The notes beneath the pieces were generated by a model. That model made no database searches, had not been told where the DNA came from, and worked only from the letters and a program-made list of their open reading frames with translations. A program made the translations under genes and the position numbers. DNA of 64,000 bases from Lachnospiraceae bacterium. Lineage in GTDB: Bacteria > Bacillota > Clostridia > Lachnospirales > Lachnospiraceae. The stretch's first letter is position 1. Each line of letters starts with the position of its first letter. Below are positions 53,585 to 63,512 of this stretch, one piece after another. The stretch is from assembly GCA_015057325.1 (NCBI GenBank), contig SVEQ01000012.1:1-64000 (forward strand). The letters run 5' to 3'.

Positions 53585-54258
53585 AGACTACCTCCTGTTG
53601 GTATCAGGCTGTAATAAGTTACCTTAACGACTCCTTCAAGCTTCTTTAGCCACTCAACCGCCGATTCCGGTATTTCCTGATCACACTCCAAAATCATGAC
53701 TGCGTTACCACCACGATTCTCCCTATATAACTGCATAGACGCAATGTTTACAGACTTATGCGAAAGCATACTTGTAACCTCAGCCACGTGTCCCGGCTGA
53801 TCTAAGTTATGCACAATTAAAGTAGGACGGTCTCCCGAAAAATTAGCGGAAAGACCGTCTATAGCTGCAATATTAATTATGGAACCGCCCAGGGATTCCC
53901 CGACAATTTCCAACATTCTTCCGGACTTCCCTGTTAATTTGAGTAGTACGGAGTTGGGACTTGCATCCTTAAGGGATATTCCCGAAAACTTGATATCAAC
54001 ACCCATTTCGTCAGCAATTTCTAAGCTTTCGGGAATTCTAACGTCATCAGGCTGCATTCCTAAAAGACCTGCAACTATTGCCTTATCGGTACCATGACCT
54101 TTGCCTGTTGCCAAAAATGAACCGTGCAAAAATATTTCGGCCTTAACAACCTGTTCTGAAAGCAGTTTATGTGCCACATATCCAATTTTAACGGCTCCGG
54201 CAGTATGGGAACTTGATGGTCCTACCATCACCGGACCTATAATATCGAATAACTGCAT
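53581..54258 (-). CDS. sdaAB: L-serine dehydratase, beta subunit
   Basis: 225 residues: the family N-domain (DIIGPVMVGPSSSHTAGAVK, HGSFLATGKGHGTDKA) and a C-terminal ACT domain (LIVHNLDQPGHVAEVTSML). Length fits two-subunit clostridial enzymes. It starts 4 bases before the end of the aminotransferase region and is coupled to sdaAA. Confidence 0.96.
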   Translation of the reverse strand: MQLFDIIGPVMVGPSSSHTAGAVKIGYVAHKLLSEQVVKAEIFLHGSFLATGKGHGTDKAIVAGLLGMQPDDVRIPESLEIADEMGVDIKFSGISLKDASPNSVLLKLTGKSGRMLEIVGESLGGSIINIAAIDGLSANFSGDRPTLIVHNLDQPGHVAEVTSMLSHKSVNIASMQLYRENRGGNAVMILECDQEIPESAVEWLKKLEGVVKVTYYSLIPTGGSL

Positions 54259-54262
54259 TTAC

Positions 54263-55597
54263 TCACCTCATATAAAAGGGATCACTGTCTACTATCTTAA
54301 TTACCTCTTCAAGCTTATCAAGTTCTTCATTAAGCTGTTCTTCGGTAATAATAAGCGGCGGATTACAAAGAACCATATTCTCATGACCGAATGTCATAAA
54401 TCCTCTTTCCTTAAGCAATCCTATAATTGACGAAAGTTTTCCGTGAGGATCCTGTCCATAAGGAACTATCGGCTCTTTTGTCTCCTTGTCCTTAACAAAC
54501 TCAACACACGAAAACAGTCCAATATGTCTCACATCACCGACACAGTTATATTTTTCCTTAAACTCATCAAGCCTGTCTGCCAAAACCTTGCCGACCTTAT
54601 TAACATTGTCGAGAATATTTGCCTTGCTGTAATAATTAACGCAAGCCACTCCCGCTGCACACGCAAGCGGATGCCCACAGTATGTAAGTCCGCACGAAAG
54701 TACATGGTCATCAAAATACTCTGCGATTTTCTTACTTACACACACGCCTCCAAGCTGTATGTAACCGCATGTAACTCCTTTTGCAAATGTTACAATGTCC
54801 GGTTCAACATCAAAGTTCATAAACGCAAACATCTTTCCTGTTCTACACCAACCGGCCATTACCTCGTCACAAATCATCACAATTCCAAACTCATCACATA
54901 ACTTTCTTACGCCCTGCAAATATCCCTTAGGCGGAATAATGATACCGTTTGTTCCTGTAATCGTCTCCAAAATGATTGCTGCAATCTGGTCACGACCCTC
55001 ATAGATAATCTGCTCACGAAGTTTACTTATATAAAACTTTGTAGCCTCTTCTTCAGACTCAAAAGTAATACTTTCTCTGTATATGTACGGATCAAAAAAC
55101 TTGATAAATCCGGGCATTCCGGGTTCGAGCGGGAATCTTCTGGGTTCACCCGTTACATTACCCGCACCAAATGTTGAGCCATGATAACTTCTGTAACGAC
55201 TCATTACCTTATATCTTCCCGTATACATTCTTGCCATCTTAATTGCATTTTCATTAGCATCTGCTCCGCCGTTGGTAAAGAATACCTTTCCCATATTATC
55301 CGGCATAAGGTCAACTATCATTTTGGCAAGTTTTGCTCTTGACTCAACTCCGTAACCGGGACCCATCCATGCGTATTTATCAATCTGTTCCTTCATTGCA
55401 TTGTTGATATCTTCATTACCGTATCCCAGATTGACATTGACCTGAGTTGAAGACATATCCGTATATCTATTCCCGTCATAATCCCAGATATATATTCCTT
55501 CAGCTTTTTCAATAGGAATAGGATAAACGTCATTCTGCTTCGCCCAAGACTGCAGATAATATTTCTTCTGTGTTTCGGATATTTCTTTTCCAGTCAT
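54263..55597 (-). CDS. Class III PLP aminotransferase
   Basis: Start at 55597 (MTGKEISETQKKYY) lies 9 bases after GGAG; 444 residues. Fold-type I class III markers are clear: TNGGADANENAIKMAR, YRSYHGSTFGAG, MICDEVMAGWCRTGK, and the PLP Lys in VTFAKGVTCGY. Members use omega-amino donors such as taurine, beta-alanine or GABA with pyruvate or 2-oxoglutarate. The neighbours (serine dehydratase, amino-acid importer, iron alcohol dehydrogenase) suggest an amino-donor:pyruvate enzyme. Substrate not decided by sequence. Confidence 0.9.
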   Translation of the reverse strand: MTGKEISETQKKYYLQSWAKQNDVYPIPIEKAEGIYIWDYDGNRYTDMSSTQVNVNLGYGNEDINNAMKEQIDKYAWMGPGYGVESRAKLAKMIVDLMPDNMGKVFFTNGGADANENAIKMARMYTGRYKVMSRYRSYHGSTFGAGNVTGEPRRFPLEPGMPGFIKFFDPYIYRESITFESEEEATKFYISKLREQIIYEGRDQIAAIILETITGTNGIIIPPKGYLQGVRKLCDEFGIVMICDEVMAGWCRTGKMFAFMNFDVEPDIVTFAKGVTCGYIQLGGVCVSKKIAEYFDDHVLSCGLTYCGHPLACAAGVACVNYYSKANILDNVNKVGKVLADRLDEFKEKYNCVGDVRHIGLFSCVEFVKDKETKEPIVPYGQDPHGKLSSIIGLLKERGFMTFGHENMVLCNPPLIITEEQLNEELDKLEEVIKIVDSDPFYMR

Positions 55598-55623
55598 AAT
55601 ACACATCTCCCATCTGTTTTTAT

Positions 55624-56334
55624 TTATGCTCCAAGATATGCCTTTCTAACTTCATCATTGTGAAGTAATTCATCGGCATCACCTGACAGTTTGATCTTTC
55701 CTGTCTCTAATACATACGCACGATTTGCAACTTTAAGTGCCATCTTTGCGTTCTGTTCTACCAAAAGCACTGTTATTCCCTGCTGATTGACTTCCTTGAT
55801 AATCGCAAAAATCTCCTGTACCAAGAGTGGCGACAATCCCATTGAAGGCTCGTCCATAAGTATAATCTTAGGGTCTGCCATCAGTGCTCTTCCTACGGCA
55901 AGCATCTGTTGCTCACCACCTGACAAAGTTCCCGCAAGCTGTGACTGTCTCTCTTTAAGTCTTGGAAACTTAAGAAATACATCATCCATTCTCGCAATTA
56001 TTTTGTCCTTGTCTTTTTTTGAAAACATGTATGCACCCATTTCGATATTTTCACGGACAGTCATATCTACAAATACATGTCTGCCCTCCGGAACGTGTGC
56101 AACACCATGTGTAATTATTTTACTCGGTTCTTCCTTCAAAAGATCGACATCATCATACACAACCTTACCGCTCGTTGCTTTTTTAAGTCCTGTTATTGTA
56201 TGAAGTATCGTTGTCTTTCCGGCACCGTTAGCTCCGATAAGTGTAACGATTTCTCCGTCATTTACCTCTACGCTGACATCCTCTATTGCATGTATAACTC
56301 CATAATGAACATTAAGATTTTCTACCTTTAACAT
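55624..56334 (-). CDS. livF: Branched-chain amino-acid ABC importer, ATP-binding LivF
   Basis: 236 residues with Walker A GANGAGKTT, signature LSGGEQQML and Walker B KIILMDEPSMGLSP. It follows livG directly (sharing one base) and has the normal length. It powers the importer formed with LivG, LivH and LivM. Confidence 0.95.
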   Translation of the reverse strand: MLKVENLNVHYGVIHAIEDVSVEVNDGEIVTLIGANGAGKTTILHTITGLKKATSGKVVYDDVDLLKEEPSKIITHGVAHVPEGRHVFVDMTVRENIEMGAYMFSKKDKDKIIARMDDVFLKFPRLKERQSQLAGTLSGGEQQMLAVGRALMADPKIILMDEPSMGLSPLLVQEIFAIIKEVNQQGITVLLVEQNAKMALKVANRAYVLETGKIKLSGDADELLHNDEVRKAYLGA

Positions 56335-57134
56335 CAGTCATCACCGCCTTCATCCTCATCTTCTTTACCCAGATATGCTTCAATAACATCCTTATTGACA
56401 GCTATCTCTTCCGGCGTTCCCGATGCAAGAATCTCTCCGAAATTAAGTACATATATGCGTTCACAAATACTCATTACAAGGCTCATATCATGCTCGATAA
56501 GAAGAATCGGTATTCCGAACTTTTCTCTTAGCATTTTGATTGACTCTTTAAGTTCTGCTGTTTCAACCGGATTCATACCCGCTGCCGGCTCATCTAACAA
56601 CAGAAGTTTCATATCCGTAGCAAGTGCTCTTGCAATTTCCAAAAGTCTTTGCTTTCCATACGGAAGATTCTCTGCATATTGATCCGCAAACCCCTCCAAG
56701 TTAAAAAGCTTAAGTAACTCCATCGCCTTTTGTGTTGTCTCTTCTTCTTCCTTCCAGAAGTATGGAGTTCTTATTATTGACTGAAACAGATTTGCCTTCA
56801 TGTTCTTATTAAATGCGACCTTTACGTTGTCAAGAACCGTCATTTTCTTGAATAATCTTATATTCTGAAACGTTCTTGCAATTCCCTCATCCACGACCTG
56901 ATGAGTTTTTAATCCATTCATTCTCTTTCCACAAAGCATATAACTTCCTGTTGTCGGAGCATATATACCTGTAATAAGGTTAAATATCGTCGTCTTGCCT
57001 GCACCGTTAGGGCCGATAAGACCGATAAGCTCACCTTTGTATATTTCTATATTTACATCATTTACCGCTTTAAGTCCTCCGAACTGTATTCCAAGGCTTT
57101 TCGTTTCCAATACCGGTACATTTTCCTCTGCCAT
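56334..57134 (-). CDS. livG: Branched-chain amino-acid ABC importer, ATP-binding LivG
   Basis: Start at 57134 (MAEENVPVLET) follows GAGGTG; 266 residues. Walker A GPNGAGKTTIFN, a signature of the LivG kind (NLPYGKQRLLEIARAL) and Walker B KLLLLDEPAAGMNP are present. Second ATPase of the Liv importer. Confidence 0.95.
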   Translation of the reverse strand: MAEENVPVLETKSLGIQFGGLKAVNDVNIEIYKGELIGLIGPNGAGKTTIFNLITGIYAPTTGSYMLCGKRMNGLKTHQVVDEGIARTFQNIRLFKKMTVLDNVKVAFNKNMKANLFQSIIRTPYFWKEEEETTQKAMELLKLFNLEGFADQYAENLPYGKQRLLEIARALATDMKLLLLDEPAAGMNPVETAELKESIKMLREKFGIPILLIEHDMSLVMSICERIYVLNFGEILASGTPEEIAVNKDVIEAYLGKEDEDEGGDD

Positions 57135-57162
57135 ATGTATCACCTCTCATATAAGAATACTT

Positions 57163-58212
57163 TTATTCCTGACTGACCTTTTCTTTCTTCTTGCGTTTTC
57201 CATCCAGTATCAAATCAGGCAGTGAGAATTCCTTGCCACCAAACAATCCGGTAGGCTTAAATATCATTACCACAACAAGTACTACTGCGTAAATGAGCAT
57301 TCTATAGCTTGCAAAATCCGGGAAAACATACGAGATAAGCTGTGGCAGTGCCGATAATATCGGTGCTGCAATTATTGAGCCTGTCATCGATCCACTTCCT
57401 CCAAGAATTACGATTGCAAGAAACTCCGAAGACTTTGAAAAGTTAAAATATGTAGGAACCAATGTAGTAATGTAATGTGCATATATAGCACCTGCAACTC
57501 CCGCAAATGCTGCCGAGATTGTAAATGTAAGCACCTTTGTTCTTGTAACATTTATTCCCGATGCCGCAGCTGCTATTCTGTCCTCACGAATTGAAATCAA
57601 TGCTCTTCCGTAACGTGAACGGATATAGCAATACATTATGGCTATACAAATTACCATTGTGATATACACGTAATGATAATCAGATACTCTGGCAATTCCT
57701 GCAAAGGATTTACCGAATGTTGCATTTCCGGTAATCGGTTTGATACCGACATTACTAAGTACAACCCTGACAATCTCTGCAACAGCAACCGTTACTATAC
57801 AAAGATAATCTCCGGAAAGTCTTAATGCCGGAATACCAACAAGCACTCCAATTATTGCTGCTGCCAATCCTCCGATTATGATTGCAATAAGATAAAGTGC
57901 AATGTTTGATAATTGAACATGGTCTGAAATAAGTGTTGTTACGATAGCTGATGCATATGCACCTATCGACATGAAGCCGGCATGTCCTAACGAAAACTCT
58001 CCCATGTAACCTGTTAAAAGATTAAGGGAACAAACAATTATCGTATAGAACATTCCGATTGTTACCAGACCGTTAAAATATGCTGCCTTTCTGCCAAGCA
58101 GTCCCGTATCAAATAGCAGACACAGAATCAGGAATACAACAGCAACCGCAATAATATTAATCAAATATTTTTTCTTCATTATCTTAGGCATATTCCCACT
58201 TCCTTCCGTCAT
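57163..58212 (-). CDS. livM: Branched-chain amino-acid ABC importer, permease LivM
   Basis: 349 residues with about nine membrane segments and the LivM motif GYMGEFSLGHAGFMSIGAYAS plus the coupling segment IRSRYGRALISIREDRIAA. It overlaps livH by 4 bases. With LivH it forms the membrane channel. Confidence 0.95.
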   Translation of the reverse strand: MTEGSGNMPKIMKKKYLINIIAVAVVFLILCLLFDTGLLGRKAAYFNGLVTIGMFYTIIVCSLNLLTGYMGEFSLGHAGFMSIGAYASAIVTTLISDHVQLSNIALYLIAIIIGGLAAAIIGVLVGIPALRLSGDYLCIVTVAVAEIVRVVLSNVGIKPITGNATFGKSFAGIARVSDYHYVYITMVICIAIMYCYIRSRYGRALISIREDRIAAAASGINVTRTKVLTFTISAAFAGVAGAIYAHYITTLVPTYFNFSKSSEFLAIVILGGSGSMTGSIIAAPILSALPQLISYVFPDFASYRMLIYAVVLVVVMIFKPTGLFGGKEFSLPDLILDGKRKKKEKVSQE

Positions 58213-59096
58213 ACTTTTTCGCTTACTGCCTTACCGAGCAGTCCTGTCGGACGTACAAGCAATACCACAATCAATATAAGATAAGTAACTGCTTCATATG
58301 TACCCGGCAACATATATACCTTAACCAAAATCTCTACTATACCAAGCAAGAGTCCTCCGACCATTGCTCCTGCAACACTTCCGATTCCGCCAAGAACCGC
58401 TGCAACGAATGCCTTAAGTCCCAATGTTATACCAAGTTCATTTTTGATACTTACATAAGATGTCGTGTACATCATTGATGCAATTGCAGCAAGTCCGGAA
58501 CCGATTGCAAATGTTATTGTAATTATCTTGTTTACATTAATACCAACAAGGGTTGATGCCACCTTATCTTCCGGAACCGCTCTCATTGCCTTACCAAGTT
58601 TTGTATATTTGATAAAGAGTGAAAGGATAATCATAACAACCACGCCAATTGCAAGTGTAAGTAATGTCTGTCCCGGTATTGATGCTCCCATAATTTCAAT
58701 GGTTGGAAGCGAAAACATTGGTGGTACATTACGTGGTGCCGAGCCGAATACGACTAAGGCACCATTTTCCAAAACAAGACTCATACCAAGGGCGGTGATG
58801 AGAGCAGTGGTAGAGCCCTGTCCTCTCACCGGTTTATATGCAATCTGCTCCGTAAGTACACCTACACCAACGCATACACAAATCGCTGCTATAACCGCCA
58901 GCCATAACGGCAGTCCAAGGTTTTTCATAACCGGTATAGTATAGAACAGTGTAAAACCACCAACCATGATAAAATCACCATGTGCAAAATTGATCATCCT
59001 TATAATTCCATATACCATGGTATAACCGAGAGCTGTCAGTGCATATATAGAACCAAGATTTAATCCATACATTAAACTCTGTATTAATTTTGTCAT
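58209..59096 (-). CDS. livH: Branched-chain amino-acid ABC importer, permease LivH
   Basis: 295 residues with about eight membrane segments, the N-terminal LMYGLNLGSIYALTALGYTM and the EAA-like coupling segment YTKLGKAMRAVPEDKVAS. Length and motifs fit LivH. Confidence 0.95.
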   Translation of the reverse strand: MTKLIQSLMYGLNLGSIYALTALGYTMVYGIIRMINFAHGDFIMVGGFTLFYTIPVMKNLGLPLWLAVIAAICVCVGVGVLTEQIAYKPVRGQGSTTALITALGMSLVLENGALVVFGSAPRNVPPMFSLPTIEIMGASIPGQTLLTLAIGVVVMIILSLFIKYTKLGKAMRAVPEDKVASTLVGINVNKIITITFAIGSGLAAIASMMYTTSYVSIKNELGITLGLKAFVAAVLGGIGSVAGAMVGGLLLGIVEILVKVYMLPGTYEAVTYLILIVVLLVRPTGLLGKAVSEKV

Positions 59097-59128
59097 GTGC
59101 TCTCATCTCCATTCCTGTTTCTTATTTT

Positions 59129-60325
59129 TTAGAAGTTTCCGTAATACTTAAGTTCACCATTTTCAAAAGTTTCAATTGTAAACGGCTTAACCGCATCACC
59201 ATTCTCATCATAAGTAATGGTTCCACCCATACTTTCGTATGTAATCTTTAACAATGCATCCTTGATAACCGAAGGATCTGTGCTTCCTGCCTCTTCCATA
59301 GCCTGAACGAGCATCTTGATTGAATCGTAGTAAAGTGATGATACTGCATTTAATCCGCTGTCTGAACCATACTCTTCTTTGTAAGCACCTACATAACTCT
59401 TAACTGCATCTGTATCAGCCGAAAGGTCTACGTGTGCAAGATAATAACAGTTGTTGAACTTATCCTCGTATCCTGTTACATCAGTTCCGTCCCAAGCATC
59501 ACCACCAAGAATCGGTCCGTCAAAGCCTGCATCACGTGCCTGCTGTACAAAGTTAGGAACCGTATCATAGTTGTTAGGATAAATGATAACCTCTGCGCCC
59601 TGTTCTATTGCCTTTGAAATCTGTGCTGTGTAGTCGGTATCTGTTGTAACACATCCATAGTGCTCATATTTAACACCATCTGTTGAATCAAGTGCACCCT
59701 CCATTGCCTCTGCAAGACCTGCACAATAATCTGAATCCTCTGCTGCTACAATTGCAATGTTTGTTGCCTTAAACTCATCTGTTGCCATCTTTGCAAGTGT
59801 AGGTCCCTGGTTTGCATCCGAGAAACACTCTCTGAAAATGTAATCACCTGTCTTACAGATTGTTGCGTTTGTAGAATATGGTGTGATTACGAGCATGCTG
59901 CTTGCCTGTGCTTCCTCAACGAATGATAATGTACAGCTTGATGAACAAGATCCGATAACTGCACTTACATCATATGATGCACAGTTGTTATAAGCACTTG
60001 CTGCCTCTGTTGCATCTGACTTATCATCTGCAAATACTGCCGATTCAAGCTTGTAAGACTTATCTCCGATCTTAACACCACCGGCTTCATTTACTTCTTT
60101 GATGGCAAGATTATAACCATTTTCTGCACCCTCGCCCCAGCTTGCGAAGCTTCCTGTAAGCGGCGCGATACCTGCGATTGATACTGTTCCGTCAAAATCT
60201 CCTTCAACTTCAGCTGGTCCTGAACTACTCTTGCTTCCGGATGAAGCTCCACAACCGGAAAGCATTCCCATTGCCATTGTTAATGTTGTAAGTAACGCTA
60301 TAGTTTTTCCTATTCTCTTTCTCAT
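59129..60325 (-). CDS. Amino-acid ABC importer, substrate-binding lipoprotein LivJ-like
   Basis: 398 residues; lipobox MLSGC at about residue 24, then a Ser-rich linker and a type I periplasmic-binding domain (VSIAGIAPLTGSFASWGEGA, VIGSCSSSCTLSFVEEAQAS). It captures an amino acid for the LivHMGF importer downstream. Several Ser/Cys replacements in the ligand-loop region (SCSSSCT) leave the true ligand open, so a non-branched amino compound is possible. Confidence 0.9.
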   Translation of the reverse strand: MRKRIGKTIALLTTLTMAMGMLSGCGASSGSKSSSGPAEVEGDFDGTVSIAGIAPLTGSFASWGEGAENGYNLAIKEVNEAGGVKIGDKSYKLESAVFADDKSDATEAASAYNNCASYDVSAVIGSCSSSCTLSFVEEAQASSMLVITPYSTNATICKTGDYIFRECFSDANQGPTLAKMATDEFKATNIAIVAAEDSDYCAGLAEAMEGALDSTDGVKYEHYGCVTTDTDYTAQISKAIEQGAEVIIYPNNYDTVPNFVQQARDAGFDGPILGGDAWDGTDVTGYEDKFNNCYYLAHVDLSADTDAVKSYVGAYKEEYGSDSGLNAVSSLYYDSIKMLVQAMEEAGSTDPSVIKDALLKITYESMGGTITYDENGDAVKPFTIETFENGELKYYGNF

Positions 60326-60376
60326 AATTAGTTCCTCCTTATTGTTTAATTTGCAAAATCTATGTGATTTCGGTTT

Positions 60377-60991
60377 TTACAAACCGAATTTCACCTTAAC
60401 GTAGTTCTCAATGACATCTACACATCTGTCTCTTCCTACTCTTGCACTGTTAAGTGTCATATCGTAGTTGACAGGATTGGTCCAGTAGTTGCCGTTGGTG
60501 TAATACTTGTAATAATCGGCACGGTACTTATCTGTTTTTTCGATAAGTCTGTGTGCCTCGGTTTCAGTAACTCCAAGCTTTTTAACTATTGATGCAACAC
60601 AGTCGGCTCTAGGAGCCTCGATGTAAAAACTTGCCACATTACAGAAATCCTTAAGTACGTAGTCTGCACATTTTCCAATAACAATAAATGACATCTCTCC
60701 CGCGAGTTTTTTGATAATCTCGCTTTGAATATTAAAAAGATTGTTGTTGGATGTAAAACGTTTATCGGACGGCTCAACCACGTAATCAAACGGCAGTCCC
60801 TTGAACAATCCCTTGCCAAGTTTTTCATCCGCCATGTTAAACAGTTCCTCGTTGATTCCGCTGTGCTCTGATGCCATTTTCAAAATCTGTTGTTCGTAAC
60901 AGGGAATACCAAGTCGCTGACTTAGTTTTACTCCTATTTCCTTTCCACCGCTTCCAAATCCTCTGGCAATGGTTATTACATATCCCTGCAT
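60377..60991 (-). CDS. Cytidylate-kinase-like family protein
   Basis: Start at 60991 (MQGYVITIARGFGSGGKEIG) lies 8 bases after AGGAGG; 204 residues. It has the P-loop-like TIARGFGSGGKEIG and the later lid segment of the cytidylate-kinase-like 2 family, whose members are common in Clostridia but whose substrate is not settled. Its place in front of the Liv operon may mean a regulatory or unrelated role. Confidence 0.85.
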   Translation of the reverse strand: MQGYVITIARGFGSGGKEIGVKLSQRLGIPCYEQQILKMASEHSGINEELFNMADEKLGKGLFKGLPFDYVVEPSDKRFTSNNNLFNIQSEIIKKLAGEMSFIVIGKCADYVLKDFCNVASFYIEAPRADCVASIVKKLGVTETEAHRLIEKTDKYRADYYKYYTNGNYWTNPVNYDMTLNSARVGRDRCVDVIENYVKVKFGL

Positions 60992-61016
60992 ATTCTTCAC
61001 CTCCTATTGACCTTGC

Positions 61017-61055
61017 AAAAGGGCCCTACCTATATTCATAGGTAAAGCCCCTTTG
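61017..61055 (-). terminator. Intrinsic terminator of the alcohol dehydrogenase gene
   Basis: AAAGGGGC(TTT)ACCTAT-GAAT-ATAGGT(A)GGGCCCTTTT on the minus strand, 20 bases after the stop codon. Confidence 0.7.
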
Positions 61056-61073
61056 CTTTGATCATATATTAAA

Positions 61074-62174
61074 TTAACGCAACCAAAGTTGCTTGTATAA
61101 AGCAGCTATATCTTTCTCGGTAACATCCTTTATTGTGTTTGCCGGACTGCCGCTTGCCATTGCATCCTTTGACATCTTATCTATATTGTTAAAAAATGCT
61201 TCTTTATCAATTCCATATTCCTCAAGGGTTGGAATCTCTATTTTTCTTATCAGTTCATTTAAGGATATGAAGAATGCATCTGCACATTCCTTATCAGTTC
61301 CTTGTGCTCCTAATAGTCTTCCTATTTGAGCAAATCTCTCTATGCATCCATCCTTTGCAAAACTTAAACATGTATCGATTAACATTGCATTAGATATGCC
61401 ATGCGGAACATGAAATAGTGCTCCTATCGGCCTGCTCATTCCATGTACAAGTGTAACACTTGCATTATTGATACATACACCCGCTTCATATGCTGCATAT
61501 GCCATCTGAAATCTCGCCTCTAAATCATCACCGGCCTCATATGCTTTGGGAAGATATTCAAATATTCTCTTAATCGCAGATAAAGCAAACACTTCAGTAT
61601 AAGGCGTTGCCTTCTTTGATGTATATGCTTCCACCGCATGTGTAAGTGCATCCATTCCCGTTGCCGCCGTAACAGATTTTGGTGCAGTCACACTAAGCAC
61701 CGGATCAATAATTGCAAGCTTTGGTATAACCTTCTCATCGGTTATAAGCCTTTTTGTATCGGTTGCACTCTCTGTCACACAATAAAACTTTGTGGCCTCC
61801 GAACCCGATCCTGCTGTTGTAGGGATTAAAACAATCGGTATATACCCTGACTTTGATGATACTGCTTTGGCACTGTCTTGAGGACTTCCGCCTCCTATAC
61901 CGATTACCATATCACAGTTATTATCATCAAATGTCTGCTTGGCTTTTTCAATCATTTTGTCGTTGGGCTCTCCGATTATGTCGGTAAATACTGTGTAAGT
62001 TATTCCTTCTTTATCAAGCACTTCTTTAAGTCTGTCTACTATGCCGCTTTTTTCTACAATTTTACCGGAGATGATTAATGCGTTCTTTCCAAGTTCACTA
62101 ACATCTTTGCCTGCCTTGTCAATTGCATTTTCTCCAATTATTGACTTACTTGGCATCAAAACCTGAAATGCCAT
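61074..62174 (-). CDS. Iron-containing alcohol dehydrogenase
   Basis: Start at 62174 (MAFQVLMPSKSIIGEN) follows GGAGGTGTTAAT; 366 residues. The nucleotide loop GIGGGSPQDSAKAVS, PTTAGSGSEATKF and metal-binding segments (GMDALTHAVEAYTS, HVPHGISNAMLI) fit the type III iron ADH family. It reduces an aldehyde with NAD(P)H or oxidises an alcohol. The neighbouring aminotransferases suggest it handles the aldehyde made by deamination. Confidence 0.93.
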   Translation of the reverse strand: MAFQVLMPSKSIIGENAIDKAGKDVSELGKNALIISGKIVEKSGIVDRLKEVLDKEGITYTVFTDIIGEPNDKMIEKAKQTFDDNNCDMVIGIGGGSPQDSAKAVSSKSGYIPIVLIPTTAGSGSEATKFYCVTESATDTKRLITDEKVIPKLAIIDPVLSVTAPKSVTAATGMDALTHAVEAYTSKKATPYTEVFALSAIKRIFEYLPKAYEAGDDLEARFQMAYAAYEAGVCINNASVTLVHGMSRPIGALFHVPHGISNAMLIDTCLSFAKDGCIERFAQIGRLLGAQGTDKECADAFFISLNELIRKIEIPTLEEYGIDKEAFFNNIDKMSKDAMASGSPANTIKDVTEKDIAALYKQLWLR

Positions 62175-62202
62175 ATTAACACCTCCTATCCAAAAAGAAA
62201 AA

Positions 62203-62235
62203 GGCAAAGAAATCATTTTAACTGACTTCTTTGCC
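62203..62235. terminator. Intrinsic terminator after the PucR gene
   Basis: GGCAAAGAA-x-TCA ... TGA-x-TTCTTTGCC with A- and T-runs on each side. It separates the PucR gene from the alcohol dehydrogenase gene. Confidence 0.75.
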
Positions 62236-62323
62236 CTTGCTTTTTTCTGTTGTGCACATATTATCATCAGACACTTCTTTGTGCAATAGCACATTAAACA
62301 TTATATCTTGTGCAAGTGCACAA

Positions 62324-63484
62324 TCATAATATGGTGCTGATGCAATGTGCCGTAAAAAGAATTGCCTTGTTTTCCCATGAGGTAATATCCATATCAAGGA
62401 TCTCCTCAATTCGATTAAGATAATTATTAACAGTATTTCTATGAATAAACAATTCTTCGCTTACTCTTCTTGTACTTCCATCACATTCTATATATTTATC
62501 GATAAAGGTACAATACTCCGTCCCGTTATCTTTGTCATAATCAAGAAGTTTTCCCATTATGCTTTGATACATTTCCAGTAACAGCTCATTGTTTTTAACA
62601 TTTACAAGTAACTTGTATATGCCTAACTCCTGATACGTTAGCACATGTTCATTTTTCTTAATCGCTATTCTACATGCAGCATAAGCACGCATGAAATTAT
62701 TATCCTGTGTTTCAAAACCTTTTATGTTATCACTTATTCCTATATAAATGTATGGAACACGCTTGTTTGCGGATATGGCCTTAAACACCATGTCCGTATA
62801 TTTTTCAATCTCCTCTGCACTGTAATTGATAAGAGCAACTATTCTCTTATCCTGGTATTCAAAGGAAATGTATTTATCATTTATTCTTTTTGCGGATTGC
62901 TCTGCAATCTTTTTTATTTTTCTGCTTTCTTCCACAAACTCGGAACTTGTCTTCTCCCATTCCAAAGAGATACAGACAAAAGCCATACTACTGTCTTTTA
63001 AGTAGCCAAATCTCTCCATTTGGTGAATAAGTTCATGTTTGTCTCCCGTATGGAAAATAAGATTTTTTAATGTTGTCGCAATACTGTCCTGCCTTGAAAT
63101 ATGATCAACAATCCTCTTGCAATAATCTGCAGTTAGATCTACAAGCGGGACCTCCCAAGGCACCGAAAACAGTGGAAGATTATTATCATTGCAAAAGTCG
63201 ATTACATTGCTCGGTACGTTAACAATAAACTTACCTGTGTTTAGAATAACCGCACTTGCGTTATGGGCATGAACTTCCTTAACGTATGCCATCAATTCAT
63301 CATCACTTCTGCATATTGCTCCCTCTGTGACAACTATCTCATTACCGTGAAGGAAACCGGCCCCCTCTACCGTTTCAACAATATGTATCCAGCTTACAAG
63401 ATTAGTAAGCCCGCCTTCTCCGGCATGCAGTTTAATTTTATATTTCGCTGATTCTTTATACAAATTATTAACGGTAAGTGCCAT
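62324..63484 (-). CDS. PucR-family transcriptional regulator
   Basis: Start at 63484 (MALTVNNLYKESAKYK) follows AAAGGAAACATTT; 386 residues. The N-terminal PucR domain (LVSWIHIVETVEGAGFLHGN) is followed by a GGDEF-like middle and a C-terminal HTH_30 (RRVSEELFIHRNTVNNYLNR). PucR proteins control purine or amino-compound catabolism. Placed between a class IV aminotransferase and the ADH, it is a good candidate regulator of this cluster. Confidence 0.9.
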   Translation of the reverse strand: MALTVNNLYKESAKYKIKLHAGEGGLTNLVSWIHIVETVEGAGFLHGNEIVVTEGAICRSDDELMAYVKEVHAHNASAVILNTGKFIVNVPSNVIDFCNDNNLPLFSVPWEVPLVDLTADYCKRIVDHISRQDSIATTLKNLIFHTGDKHELIHQMERFGYLKDSSMAFVCISLEWEKTSSEFVEESRKIKKIAEQSAKRINDKYISFEYQDKRIVALINYSAEEIEKYTDMVFKAISANKRVPYIYIGISDNIKGFETQDNNFMRAYAACRIAIKKNEHVLTYQELGIYKLLVNVKNNELLLEMYQSIMGKLLDYDKDNGTEYCTFIDKYIECDGSTRRVSEELFIHRNTVNNYLNRIEEILDMDITSWENKAILFTAHCISTIL

Positions 63485-63512
63485 AAATGTTTCCTTTCTG
63501 CTATACGCTTTT